Part shown: in pieces, positions 25,989-33,228 of the stretch | How the letters are laid out: each line of letters starts with the position of its first letter | Position numbering within the stretch: the stretch's first letter is position 1 | Assembly (NCBI GenBank): GCA_002722955.1 | Contig: PBMZ01000056.1 | Location: 1 to 40,172, forward strand | Source: Planctomycetaceae bacterium | Lineage (GTDB): Bacteria; Planctomycetota; Planctomycetia; Planctomycetales; Planctomycetaceae | Reading direction: 5' to 3' | DNA: 40,172 bases | Program-made: the position numbers and the translations under genes | Notes under the pieces: generated by a model | What the model was told of the DNA's origin: nothing | Database searches by the model: none | What the model saw: only the letters and a program-made list of their open reading frames with translations

Positions 25989-27560
25989 ATGCAACGCAAT
26001 CGACGAGAGTTTCTTCACGACGTGGGCACAGGAATGTTGATCGCTGGCATGGGAGCTGGTTTGGCTGGCGACATGGGGATCTCTTCGGCCTTCGCCAATG
26101 ACGACGACGGGCGGCTTCGCTTTGGAAAGTTCGATCGCTTGGTCGGGATGATGCAAGACGTCCCAGCCAATAAGTTGCAACCAAAGTTGATCGCGATGCT
26201 CAAGGACGGTACGACGGATTCTCGCGAATTGATTGCCGCAGCAGCGCTGGCAAACGCCACGACTTTTGGCGGACAAGACTACGTCGGTTATCACACCGAA
26301 ATGTCACTTGTCCCGGCACTGCAAATGGGGTCCGAATTGCCCAAAAAACGACAATGGCTACCGATTCTGAAAGTCGTCTATCGAAACTCCAATAGAATCC
26401 AAGACAGCGGACTCTCACAGAAGCGTCGGCTCAAGAAAATTGAAGCCGCGCAAATTCCCGATGGAGCCGACGAGGGTCAGTTGCTTTTAAAGGCGTCGCG
26501 CACCGCCAACATGGACGATGCCGAGGCCGTCTTCGCCACAGCGATGCAAAAAGGTTCGCTGCATGCTTTCAACAAAATGTTGTGGGCCATTCAAGATTCC
26601 TCGAACGTGCACCGATTCGGAATTGCTCACCGGGCATGGGAATTGATCGATGTTGTTGGCGAAGAGCATGCTCATACGCTGCTGCGTCAGTGCATCCGGT
26701 TTTGTGTTGATAGCGAACCAGGTGTCCAAAACTGGTTAAAACGACGCGGTCATACCGAGCATCCCATGCGTTCTCACCTAAAACGGACCGTCGAACAATA
26801 CAAACTGCTCGACCGAAAACTCGGCACGCGGCGGGCCGACGATGCATGGCTTCTCGAGATGTCTGAATTCGTGAACGCCAAGACCGCGAACGAAGCCGTC
26901 GACGCAGTGGCCGCAGCTATCAAAGAAGGCATCGCGCCCGATTCCATCGCGGAGGCGTTGTCGCTTTCGGCGAACTTGTCGGTGTTGCGGCAAGATCAGT
27001 TGAACAAGGATAGTTGGCGGGCTCATGGAGCCACCGCAGGTGTGCACGCATCCGATGCGGCCAACGCCTGGCGCGGCATGATTCGCATCGCGTCCGATCG
27101 CAACAAAGTAATGGGCCTGTTGGTCAACGCGTACCACACCGGCAACGCGAAATCGCACAGTGAGTATGAACCGCTGCCTCACGACGCGGACCTTGCGAAG
27201 ATCGACGCCAAGGACTCGGCCGCACTTCTACAATCGGCCGAAAGTGCAATCCGCAAAAACGATCAAAGAGCCGCGGCAGCGGCAATCGCTGTCTATGGCG
27301 AACAAGGTCACGCGGCGAGACCGGTATTCGATCTGATGCTGAAATATGCGATCAGTGAAGATGGCCGTCTACACGCCGAAAAGTACTACCGCACGGTTGT
27401 CGAAGAGTTCGCCACGACAAGCCCGACGTTCCGATGGCGCCAACTTGTGTCACTCGCCCGCGTCACCGCCAGTGCCTATGGTTACTCGGTCAATGACAAG
27501 AAGGGTTTCCGAGCCGGCGGTTACGAAGCGGCTTGCAAGTCGTTAGGTGTTGATGTCTAG
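25989..27560 (+). CDS. Twin-arginine-signal protein of unknown function
   Basis: The 523-residue protein starts MQRNRREFLHDVGTGMLIAG, with a twin-arginine RREFL motif and a hydrophobic stretch ending SAFAN, so it is expected to be exported folded by the Tat pathway. The mature part is helical and repeat-like (for example RELIAAAALANATTF, DEAEAVFATAMQKGSLHAFNK and SAESAIRKNDQRAAAAAIAVYG). A conserved-looking HAYHTGNAKSH-type segment is near the C-terminus (NAYHTGNAKSHSEYEPLP). No cofactor motif is recognised, although Tat export suggests a cofactor or complex partner. AGGAG lies 7 bases before the ATG at 25989; upstream in-frame ATGs are rejected. Confidence 0.75.
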   Translation: MQRNRREFLHDVGTGMLIAGMGAGLAGDMGISSAFANDDDGRLRFGKFDRLVGMMQDVPANKLQPKLIAMLKDGTTDSRELIAAAALANATTFGGQDYVGYHTEMSLVPALQMGSELPKKRQWLPILKVVYRNSNRIQDSGLSQKRRLKKIEAAQIPDGADEGQLLLKASRTANMDDAEAVFATAMQKGSLHAFNKMLWAIQDSSNVHRFGIAHRAWELIDVVGEEHAHTLLRQCIRFCVDSEPGVQNWLKRRGHTEHPMRSHLKRTVEQYKLLDRKLGTRRADDAWLLEMSEFVNAKTANEAVDAVAAAIKEGIAPDSIAEALSLSANLSVLRQDQLNKDSWRAHGATAGVHASDAANAWRGMIRIASDRNKVMGLLVNAYHTGNAKSHSEYEPLPHDADLAKIDAKDSAALLQSAESAIRKNDQRAAAAAIAVYGEQGHAARPVFDLMLKYAISEDGRLHAEKYYRTVVEEFATTSPTFRWRQLVSLARVTASAYGYSVNDKKGFRAGGYEAACKSLGVDV

Positions 27561-27586
27561 ACGACGACAGTTAAGAATCTACCACC

Positions 27587-27611
27587 CCTGAGTTACTCAG
27601 GAGCGGTTTTA
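27587..27611 (+). terminator. Weak terminator-like hairpin
   Basis: CCTGAG and CTCAGG pair over a TTA loop, followed by a run of four T after six bases. It lies 26 bp after the Tat-signal gene's stop and before the PQQ-propeller gene. The short stem makes it a weak call. Confidence 0.35.
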
Positions 27612-27627
27612 GTCAGAGAGGAAGCTG

Positions 27628-28872
27628 ATGCGCGTTCGCCTTTTAGTTGGTTGTTTGTCTCTTGCGTTATTGGTTGTCAGTTCGGTTGATGCGGGTGATT
27701 GGCCACAATTCTTGGGACCGCAACGCAACGGGATCTCCACGGAGACCGGGTTGCTGGATAAATGGCCTGGTGAAACTCCAAAGCAAGTGTGGCGTGTTAA
27801 GGGCGGTGTTGGCCACAGTGGCCTCGCCATCAGCGACGGCAAGGCCGTTACCACATTGCAGCGTGGACGCGGCCAGGAACTCGTTGTGCTCGACGCGAAG
27901 ACCGGCAAGGAATTGAAAGCCGTCGTGTTAGGACGGCAATACCGAAACGCCATGGGCAACGGACCTCGAGCCACACCGTCGGTGGTTGACGGAACGGCCT
28001 ATTGCCTGACGGGTGAAGGCATCCTTGCCGCTGTCGACTTGAAGGCTGGAAAAATTGCCTGGCAACATAACCTGATTGGTGAGCATGGCGGGCAAGTGGC
28101 CGAGTACGGAATGGCTTCTTCGCCACTGGTCGTTGGCGACATGGTTGTCGTGAATGCCGGTGCGGCTCGCGCGACCGTCGCCGCTTACTCAACAAAGAGT
28201 GGAAAACTGGCGTGGACTGCCGGGCGCGGCGAAGCGGCAGGCTACTCTTCTCCTGCGGCCTTGAAGATCGGTGGTAAGACCCAAGTCGTCAGCTTCGTGG
28301 GCAGCAGCGCGATGGGTCTTGATCCAACTACAGGCAAGCAGTTATGGAAGTACGACTACGTGACGGATTACGACTGCAACATCGCGACACCAATCGCCTT
28401 GGGCGATAATGTATTTCTGTCAGCCGGTGAAAATCACGGTAGCGCGTTAATCAGCCTGAAGAAGTCGGGCACGGTTTTTGACGCACGGCCAGCTTGGACG
28501 TCGTTTGGACCATCCAGCGCGATGCGCAATGAATGGCAAACCTCGCTTCTGCACGACGGCCACTTGTATGGATTTGACAACGTTGGCGGCGCTGGTCCGA
28601 TCACTCATCTGAACTGCGTGAATATCAAAACCGGGCAACGCATATGGCAAGAGAAGCGTTTTGGAAAGTGCAACGCCATCTTCGCCGACGGAAAAATCTG
28701 GATGTCGACGTTCAAGGGAGAATTGGTCTCCGGCAAGGTGTCGCCCGACGGCTATGTCGAGCTAGGGCGAGCGACCATCATGGAACGGATGAGGCAAGCT
28801 CCCGCGCTCTCGAACGGGTTACTGTATCTTCGAGACGAAGCGGAAATCGTCTGCTTTGACATACGCAAGTAA
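27628..28872 (+). CDS. PQQ-like beta-propeller repeat protein
   Basis: The 414-residue protein has a signal peptide (MRVRLLVGCLSLALLVVSS, cleavage near VDAG) and then GDWPQFLGPQRNGISTE, a start typical of planctomycete and verrucomicrobial PQQ-type propellers. Blade repeats of the form LVVLDAKTGKELK, AAVDLKAGKIAWQ, AAYSTKSGKLAW and MGLDPTTGKQLWKY are visible. These form WD40-like quinoprotein-style blades. Cofactor residues for PQQ dehydrogenase are not evident, so a binding or assembly role (BamB-like) in the periplasm is more likely than catalysis. GAGAGGAAG is just before the ATG. Confidence 0.88.
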   Translation: MRVRLLVGCLSLALLVVSSVDAGDWPQFLGPQRNGISTETGLLDKWPGETPKQVWRVKGGVGHSGLAISDGKAVTTLQRGRGQELVVLDAKTGKELKAVVLGRQYRNAMGNGPRATPSVVDGTAYCLTGEGILAAVDLKAGKIAWQHNLIGEHGGQVAEYGMASSPLVVGDMVVVNAGAARATVAAYSTKSGKLAWTAGRGEAAGYSSPAALKIGGKTQVVSFVGSSAMGLDPTTGKQLWKYDYVTDYDCNIATPIALGDNVFLSAGENHGSALISLKKSGTVFDARPAWTSFGPSSAMRNEWQTSLLHDGHLYGFDNVGGAGPITHLNCVNIKTGQRIWQEKRFGKCNAIFADGKIWMSTFKGELVSGKVSPDGYVELGRATIMERMRQAPALSNGLLYLRDEAEIVCFDIRK

Positions 28873-29346
28873 CCTTACAACCGTCGCATTTGATTCTGTA
28901 CGAGGGTTATATCCGGAACGATTGCGCCGAACTGCTTGCATTGCCCAAACTCATTGCAAACTGGGCAAACTGAGCCAACTCTGCACGGCCACTTGGCGAT
29001 ATTGAGTAACGCACGCGGATTGCATAGACATCTCCGTCTACTGTCAGCCTGCGGCTCCTTCCAATTATTCAATCCCTGACTCGCCTCGGCGAGTGTCTTC
29101 TTAACCGCACTTACCTTCCTGTGCGGTGAATTCAACTTCCTATCGAGACCGGTAAGTAACCGGTTCCTCGAACAATTCTTTTACCGCTTCATGGCCGTGC
29201 GCTCGAAAACTGCTCGAAACAAAAGCAGCAGTTCTCATTGCGCCATGATGTGTTCGGACTATTGATACCAAGAGCTCTGGGATGCCAGGCGGGCATGCAG
29301 ATCGCTCAAGATGAACAACTATTGAGAAACTTCTGGAGGAAGAACT
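28873..29346 (+). other. 474-bp intergenic region with a cluster of stem-loops
   Basis: No convincing gene lies here; the short open frames do not resemble proteins. Five stem-loops are visible: TTGCCCA/TGGGCAA (28941-28968), AGCC/GGCT (29046-29056), ACTCGCC/GGCGAGT with a 2-base loop (29079-29094), ACCGCAC/GTGCGGT (29104-29127), and ACCGGT/ACCGGT (29148-29164). The last four fall within about 120 bases. They could be parts of a structured leader or small RNA before the coiled-coil gene. Confidence 0.45.
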
Positions 29347-29349
29347 TTG
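29335..29349 (+). promoter_or_regulatory. Strong Shine-Dalgarno before a TTG start
   Basis: GGAGGAAG at 29335-29342 lies 4 bases before the TTG at 29347. This decides the start of the coiled-coil gene, whose first ATG codons are far inside the protein. Confidence 0.7.
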
Positions 29350-30768
29350 CACATCTCGGGAAAATCTCACCGATTGGATACGAACGCCACTTACACTCGA
29401 AACCAACCCAAGTATTTGGTTTGGGCCGGCTTGCTAGCAACGTCGTTTGTGGGCATGCAATTTTTTGTCACGCGACCGTTGATGAACGAATTAGCTCAGA
29501 TGAAAAAAGAGCTAAACGCGGTCGAGAAAGATTTGGAAAACTTAGTTGGTGCTCGCGATGACGTTTGGGAAACCAACAACTTGCTGAGCAGCTTGAACGC
29601 TCAGCATCGACACATCGAAGGTGCCCGAGCATCCTTGAACAGCATTCGTCAGTTCCGTAAAGACGTCGAAGGCGAATCCGGACGAACGATGAATGCGTTT
29701 GCTTCGCTGGATCGACTGCTGGCAATCCAAGGAACACTGATTGAACAACAACAAGATGTCATGACGGCTGGAAAGTCCTTAAAGGGATTGGTCGCCATGC
29801 AAGAACAATTGGTGGCTCAACGAGAAACCGTTGAATCCGCTGTGACCGCCGTCCAAGAGTTGGCCAAAGTGACCAGCACGGCCATTGATCAAGTCGAAGG
29901 TGCTGGCGAAGCAATGAACAGCTTGAAGATGGTTGCTGAGTTGAAGAAGACCGTTCTTGAGAATGCCGAGCAACTTGCCTCAGCTCAAGACAAGATCGAT
30001 CAAATGGTCCAACTGCAAGATTCGCTCTCGAAGAGTGTTGAAGATATCGAGAACGCTCAAGTCGCCGCGAAGAACTTAGTTGCCGTAACGACAACACTTT
30101 CCAAGAACGCGGAAGGCATCGAGCAAGCTCAACAAGATGCATCTCGCATGGCCACTTTAACCAAGACCATCAAAGACGCCAGCAGCAACATCGAAGCCGC
30201 TGAGGTCAATACTCAGAACTTGATCGTCCTCAAAGACGAACTGGTCAACAACGGTGTTGGTGCCGAGCAATCCATCGACCGCGCGAAAGATTTGATCACG
30301 CTCAACAACACACTTGGTACTGTTGAAGGTGTCAATCAATCGCAAGACACGCTGGATACCATGGTGTCCATGCAAAAGACGATCAGCGGCCAAACTCAGC
30401 AAGTGATTGATAACGTCAAGAACTTGGAATTGTTGGCTGACCTAAGCGACGAAGTCGACAGTCACATCAACTCGCTACAAGGCATGCGACGTGACTTGCT
30501 GGAAATTGCCTTGCTAGAGACGGCGGTTGGCCGAGTCGTTCGAGCAATGCGCCCGCTGACGAAAATTACCGACTTGCGACGCCTCAGCGACGAGCAAATC
30601 CGCAGTGCTGCTGAGTCGATCTTGGAGCAACGCGGTACTCGACTGAGCAATCGACCCAAGGTCGAATCACTGCCGCCGCTGCCCAACGAAGATAAGTTGT
30701 TCATCGATAACGAAGACGGAGCGATCGATCGACTCGTCCCCGATCCTCCCGTTGAAGATGTCGAGTAA
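29347..30768 (+). CDS. Membrane-anchored coiled-coil protein with 24-residue repeats
   Basis: The 473-residue protein has a basic N-terminus and one membrane helix (YLVWAGLLATSFVGMQFFV, residues 23-41), so it is anchored with the bulk on one side. Residues about 121-383 are made of consecutive units of 24 residues, ten of eleven being exactly 24, with a pattern like N-L-V-x-L-x-x-T-L and then I/V-E-x-A. Examples are LKGLVAMQEQLV, AKNLVAVTTTLS and TQNLIVLKDELV. The C-terminal part (LRRLSDEQIRSAAESILEQ) is helical, then acidic and Pro-rich. No MCP signalling tip, kinase or enzyme domain is seen. A structural, envelope-spanning or scaffold role is inferred. A strong terminator follows. Confidence 0.75.
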   Translation: MHISGKSHRLDTNATYTRNQPKYLVWAGLLATSFVGMQFFVTRPLMNELAQMKKELNAVEKDLENLVGARDDVWETNNLLSSLNAQHRHIEGARASLNSIRQFRKDVEGESGRTMNAFASLDRLLAIQGTLIEQQQDVMTAGKSLKGLVAMQEQLVAQRETVESAVTAVQELAKVTSTAIDQVEGAGEAMNSLKMVAELKKTVLENAEQLASAQDKIDQMVQLQDSLSKSVEDIENAQVAAKNLVAVTTTLSKNAEGIEQAQQDASRMATLTKTIKDASSNIEAAEVNTQNLIVLKDELVNNGVGAEQSIDRAKDLITLNNTLGTVEGVNQSQDTLDTMVSMQKTISGQTQQVIDNVKNLELLADLSDEVDSHINSLQGMRRDLLEIALLETAVGRVVRAMRPLTKITDLRRLSDEQIRSAAESILEQRGTRLSNRPKVESLPPLPNEDKLFIDNEDGAIDRLVPDPPVEDVE

Positions 30769-30808
30769 AGTTGGCTCGCGTCGAGTCCGACAACGGTAGA
30801 AGAGTAAA

Positions 30809-30846
30809 GGCCCCGGTAACACTTGTTGCCGGGGCCTGTTTTGTTT
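30809..30846 (+). terminator. Rho-independent terminator of the coiled-coil gene
   Basis: GGCCCCGGTAACA and TGTTGCCGGGGCC form a 13-bp stem with one G-T pair and a 2-base loop, followed by TGTTTTGTTT. It lies 40 bp after the stop at 30768. Confidence 0.9.
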
Positions 30847-30873
30847 GCGGACACAACACACTGGCTATGCAGC

Positions 30874-31401
30874 TTACGCGTAAACCACGAATCGCTCACC
30901 ACAAAAGGCGCATGAGTCGTGTCCAGGTCACACGCGAGCCTCGCAACTAGGACACCACTCGGGATTCGTCGTGAAGTTCACGGTCGATCAACTCAAGGAT
31001 GCGGTCGGCAGCGTCTTCGAAGTGTTCCCCGCAGAAAACGCAATAGGCCTTGCCCGGTGGTACTTTGGCTTCACGCTCAGGACACCAATCGGGCACGCTG
31101 CTGGCGTTCTTCAATTGACCGTCTTGGGTACCGTCTTCGAGGTCGATCTCGCGGATTAGCTCGGCTAAGTGTCGCGGTTTGGCAAGCCCTTGATTGATCG
31201 ACAGGCGAACCAAAGCTTCAGTCAACAAGTTCAATCGACCAACTTGAGCCTCTAGAATTTGGATTCGCTGTTCAGGCGATGCGCCGCGGGCGGGTTTTTG
31301 AGGTGTCGCAATCTCAACAGTTGGTTGCCGTTCGTTTCCCGCGTCGCCTCGACCGAGTCATTCCAGTCATCTTCAAAAAGGTAAGATATCAGACTCATCA
31401 T
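30874..31401 (-). pseudogene. Decayed double zinc-ribbon protein
   Basis: The gene can be rebuilt across frames on the minus strand. Start: ATGATG at 31401, with CAGGGGGAA just upstream, opens MMSLISYLFEDDWNDSV. A shift near 31320-31350 leads to TVEIATPQKPARGASPEQ, then QILEAQVGRLNLLTEAL and a first ribbon, WCPEREAKVPPGKAYCVFCGEHF, with R where a Cys is expected. A second shift near 30955-30965 leads to a matching second ribbon, WCPSCEARV, then a TGA (30928-30930), then PGHDSCAFCGERFVVYA and the stop at 30874. So there are two frameshifts, one stop and one lost Cys. The only intact piece is 95 residues (30947-31234). The original protein was probably small and zinc-binding. Confidence 0.65.
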
Positions 31402-31873
31402 TTCCCCCTGGTGCATTCACTGAAGTAGCGTGGCGATTGAGTTGCTTACATCTCCCAATCAATGGCAATGAAAACGTAGAACGCTGATGGCTGCTTAGGA
31501 AGCGAGTAACGACCGAACTTTTTCGTATCAAATGACGCTCCACGACCAAGACAGAACAACCGGCAAATCCGCCCTCCCATTTGTCGACAAGCGTCGACAC
31601 CGTGTTGACTATTCGAAGCGTGTTGTGATTTGTCACTCGTGTCGATCAGACAAACTTCTCTGACATGGAAAGGTCTCAGAGCGATTCGGCGGACGAGGTA
31701 TTGAAATCGATTGATTTCAGTCGCGACCTCTCAGTGCAGTTTGTAGAATATTTGTCGGCTTAGGGCTTGCTTGTGAGTTGTTCGCCTTAAGATGGCCGCA
31801 TAAGGAGATGGCCATTCTGTCCACACGGACGGCACTCATGAACCCGATTGGGCTCGATTGGGAAAGGTGTGGG
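31402..31873 (+). other. Intergenic region with two hairpins
   Basis: This stretch of about 470 bp separates the decayed zinc-ribbon gene from the divergent acidic/Pro-rich protein gene. I see no gene. Two hairpins stand out: TGTCGAC/GTCGACA around AAGC (31582-31599), and TGAAATC/GATTTCA around GATT (31702-31719), enclosed by GAGGT/ACCTC (31695-31730). Promoters for both flanks should be here but I cannot place them. Confidence 0.4.
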
Positions 31874-32794
31874 ATGTCGACGTTGCTTGAATCCGTTGCC
31901 AAACTAACGGACAGCGCAAAGAAATTACGATCCATCGCCGACGAGCTGAAAAGCGTCGAAATCAAATCAGAGATCGTCGACCAAATCATTCTCATTCAAG
32001 AGATCCGTGAAGAGATTCTGACTCACGGTGAAGATAGTGGCATGTTGAAGGTCGAGCCCGCGAGTGCTCCAGCAGGCGAAGGAAAGCTGAAGGCCGACGC
32101 CGGTTTCGCTTACGTGGCTCCGCCCGAGGAATCCGAGACCTACGGTTTTGTCGCGCCCGAGCCTGAGCCCGATCCACCGCCACCCCCTGAGGCCAAACCC
32201 GATCCAACTCAAGAGGGCGAGGCAAAGCCTGAAGGCGAAGGCGGAGACAAAACCGAAGCAAAAGACGAAAAGGCCAAATCAGACGACAAAAAGCAAGACA
32301 CAGAAAAAGCTGACAAGGACGCCGCTGCCGAAGAGCCACCCAAAGAAGCCGCAGCCGAAAGCGAAGAAAAGCCAGCGGACGCCGAAAACAAATCCGAAAC
32401 TTCTGACGATGGACTGACTCCAGAACAACGGTCAGCAGTTGCCGAGATGCGGATCAGCGAATTGGAGCCCTTGCATCAGGTCATCTTGAAGAAGATGAAT
32501 GATATCCTGACGCCAGAGCAAAAGAAGCTGAAATCAGCCAACACAAAACAAGGCCGAGAGAAAGGTTTGCGGGGCAAGGAATTGCAACAATTCGTCATCG
32601 GTTCATTGGGGCTCGACGAAGATCAAAAGAACCGCATGGTCACCGCTCGTAAAGAATTACACGACATTCGCGTCGAGATTAAAAAGTACGTCGGCCAACT
32701 CCTGACGGACGAACAGAAGGAGCGAATCGCATCAGCATCGAAAGACGCAGAAGACCCGAAAGCAGAAGCGGCATCACCTGCGGAAGTAAGTTGA
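31874..32794 (+). CDS. Helical protein with long acidic/proline-rich linker
   Basis: From the ATG at 31874 the product has 306 residues in three parts. An N-terminal helix (residues 1-55, STLLESVAKLTDSAKKLRSI) comes first. A low-complexity linker of about 110 residues rich in Pro, Glu, Lys, Asp and Ala follows. The C-terminal helical domain carries LTPEQRSAVAEMRISEL, DILTPEQKKLKSAN, LGLDEDQKNRM and LLTDEQKERI. Such LTxEQ helix caps are common in Spy/CpxP-like periplasmic helical proteins, but no signal peptide is seen. The frame is open up to a TTG at 31778 with ATGs at 31808 and 31838; the ATG at 31874 has AAGG about 7 bases upstream. The function is unknown. Confidence 0.6.
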   Translation: MSTLLESVAKLTDSAKKLRSIADELKSVEIKSEIVDQIILIQEIREEILTHGEDSGMLKVEPASAPAGEGKLKADAGFAYVAPPEESETYGFVAPEPEPDPPPPPEAKPDPTQEGEAKPEGEGGDKTEAKDEKAKSDDKKQDTEKADKDAAAEEPPKEAAAESEEKPADAENKSETSDDGLTPEQRSAVAEMRISELEPLHQVILKKMNDILTPEQKKLKSANTKQGREKGLRGKELQQFVIGSLGLDEDQKNRMVTARKELHDIRVEIKKYVGQLLTDEQKERIASASKDAEDPKAEAASPAEVS

Positions 32795-32809
32795 GAGCCG
32801 GAAGAAATA

Positions 32810-32905
32810 GTCATTAGTTATTTCTCATTAGTCATTTGTCATCGGAAGGGCCGGGATTGCATGTCTCTTCAAATGACAAATGACTAATGAGAAATAACTA
32901 ATGAC
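32810..32905. repeat. Perfect 33-bp inverted repeat (family 2, ATGACAAAT type)
   Basis: The arms 32810-32842 and 32873-32905 are exact reverse complements, separated by 30 bp. They contain repeated TCATTAGT and ATTTGTCAT words. The element lies between convergent genes and would make a long hairpin in either transcript. A third, similar copy lies at 35349-35385. Confidence 0.85.
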
Positions 32906-32913
32906 AAATTCTT

Positions 32914-33228
32914 CTACTGCGTTTCTCCTAACTCGCGCAGCAACGTCAGCGAGTAGATCCCCGTGTTGTGTCCATCATTAAAGTGGATCGAGTAAGCGTA
33001 GTTACCCATTGGTGACATCGCGGTTGGCGCAATTGGCTGAGCCTCGCTGGCAGAAATCACGGGCAGCAAGTCCTGGGGCTCTTCTTTCTTCGTTCGGCAA
33101 GTCGCACACGGACAAGCATCTCGCAGTGCCTGCCAAGTAATACGTCGTGATAAGCCATCGTTCCACTCAATGACTAATCCGTCGCCGTCGTTCTTAAGAC
33201 TGGTTGGTGTCACGTCCGAATTACTCAT
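32914..33228 (-). CDS. DUF971 family protein
   Basis: The 104 residues match the DUF971 domain, also found at the N-terminus of gamma-butyrobetaine hydroxylase: LVIEWNDGLSRRITWQALRDACPCATCR, with a CPCATC cysteine cluster. It then has MGNYAYSIHFNDGHNTGIYSLTLLREL, the typical end. Stand-alone forms are often linked to iron-sulfur cluster work, which the three cysteines would allow, but this is inference. The ATG at 33228 overlaps the last 8 bases of the upstream symporter gene and has GGAGGG about 8 bases before it, so it is translationally coupled. The frame runs on to 33363 inside the symporter gene and is rejected there. Confidence 0.85.
   Translation of the reverse strand: MSNSDVTPTSLKNDGDGLVIEWNDGLSRRITWQALRDACPCATCRTKKEEPQDLLPVISASEAQPIAPTAMSPMGNYAYSIHFNDGHNTGIYSLTLLRELGETQ

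Noticed and set aside
28875..29135. 86-residue minus-strand open frame with CPVC
   Set aside because: It has one isolated CxxC, no second cysteine pair and no start signal, and it overlaps the stem-loop cluster.
31373..31636. 87-residue minus-strand open frame before the zinc-ribbon gene
   Set aside because: It overlaps the well-supported ATGATG start of the decayed gene in another frame and looks random.
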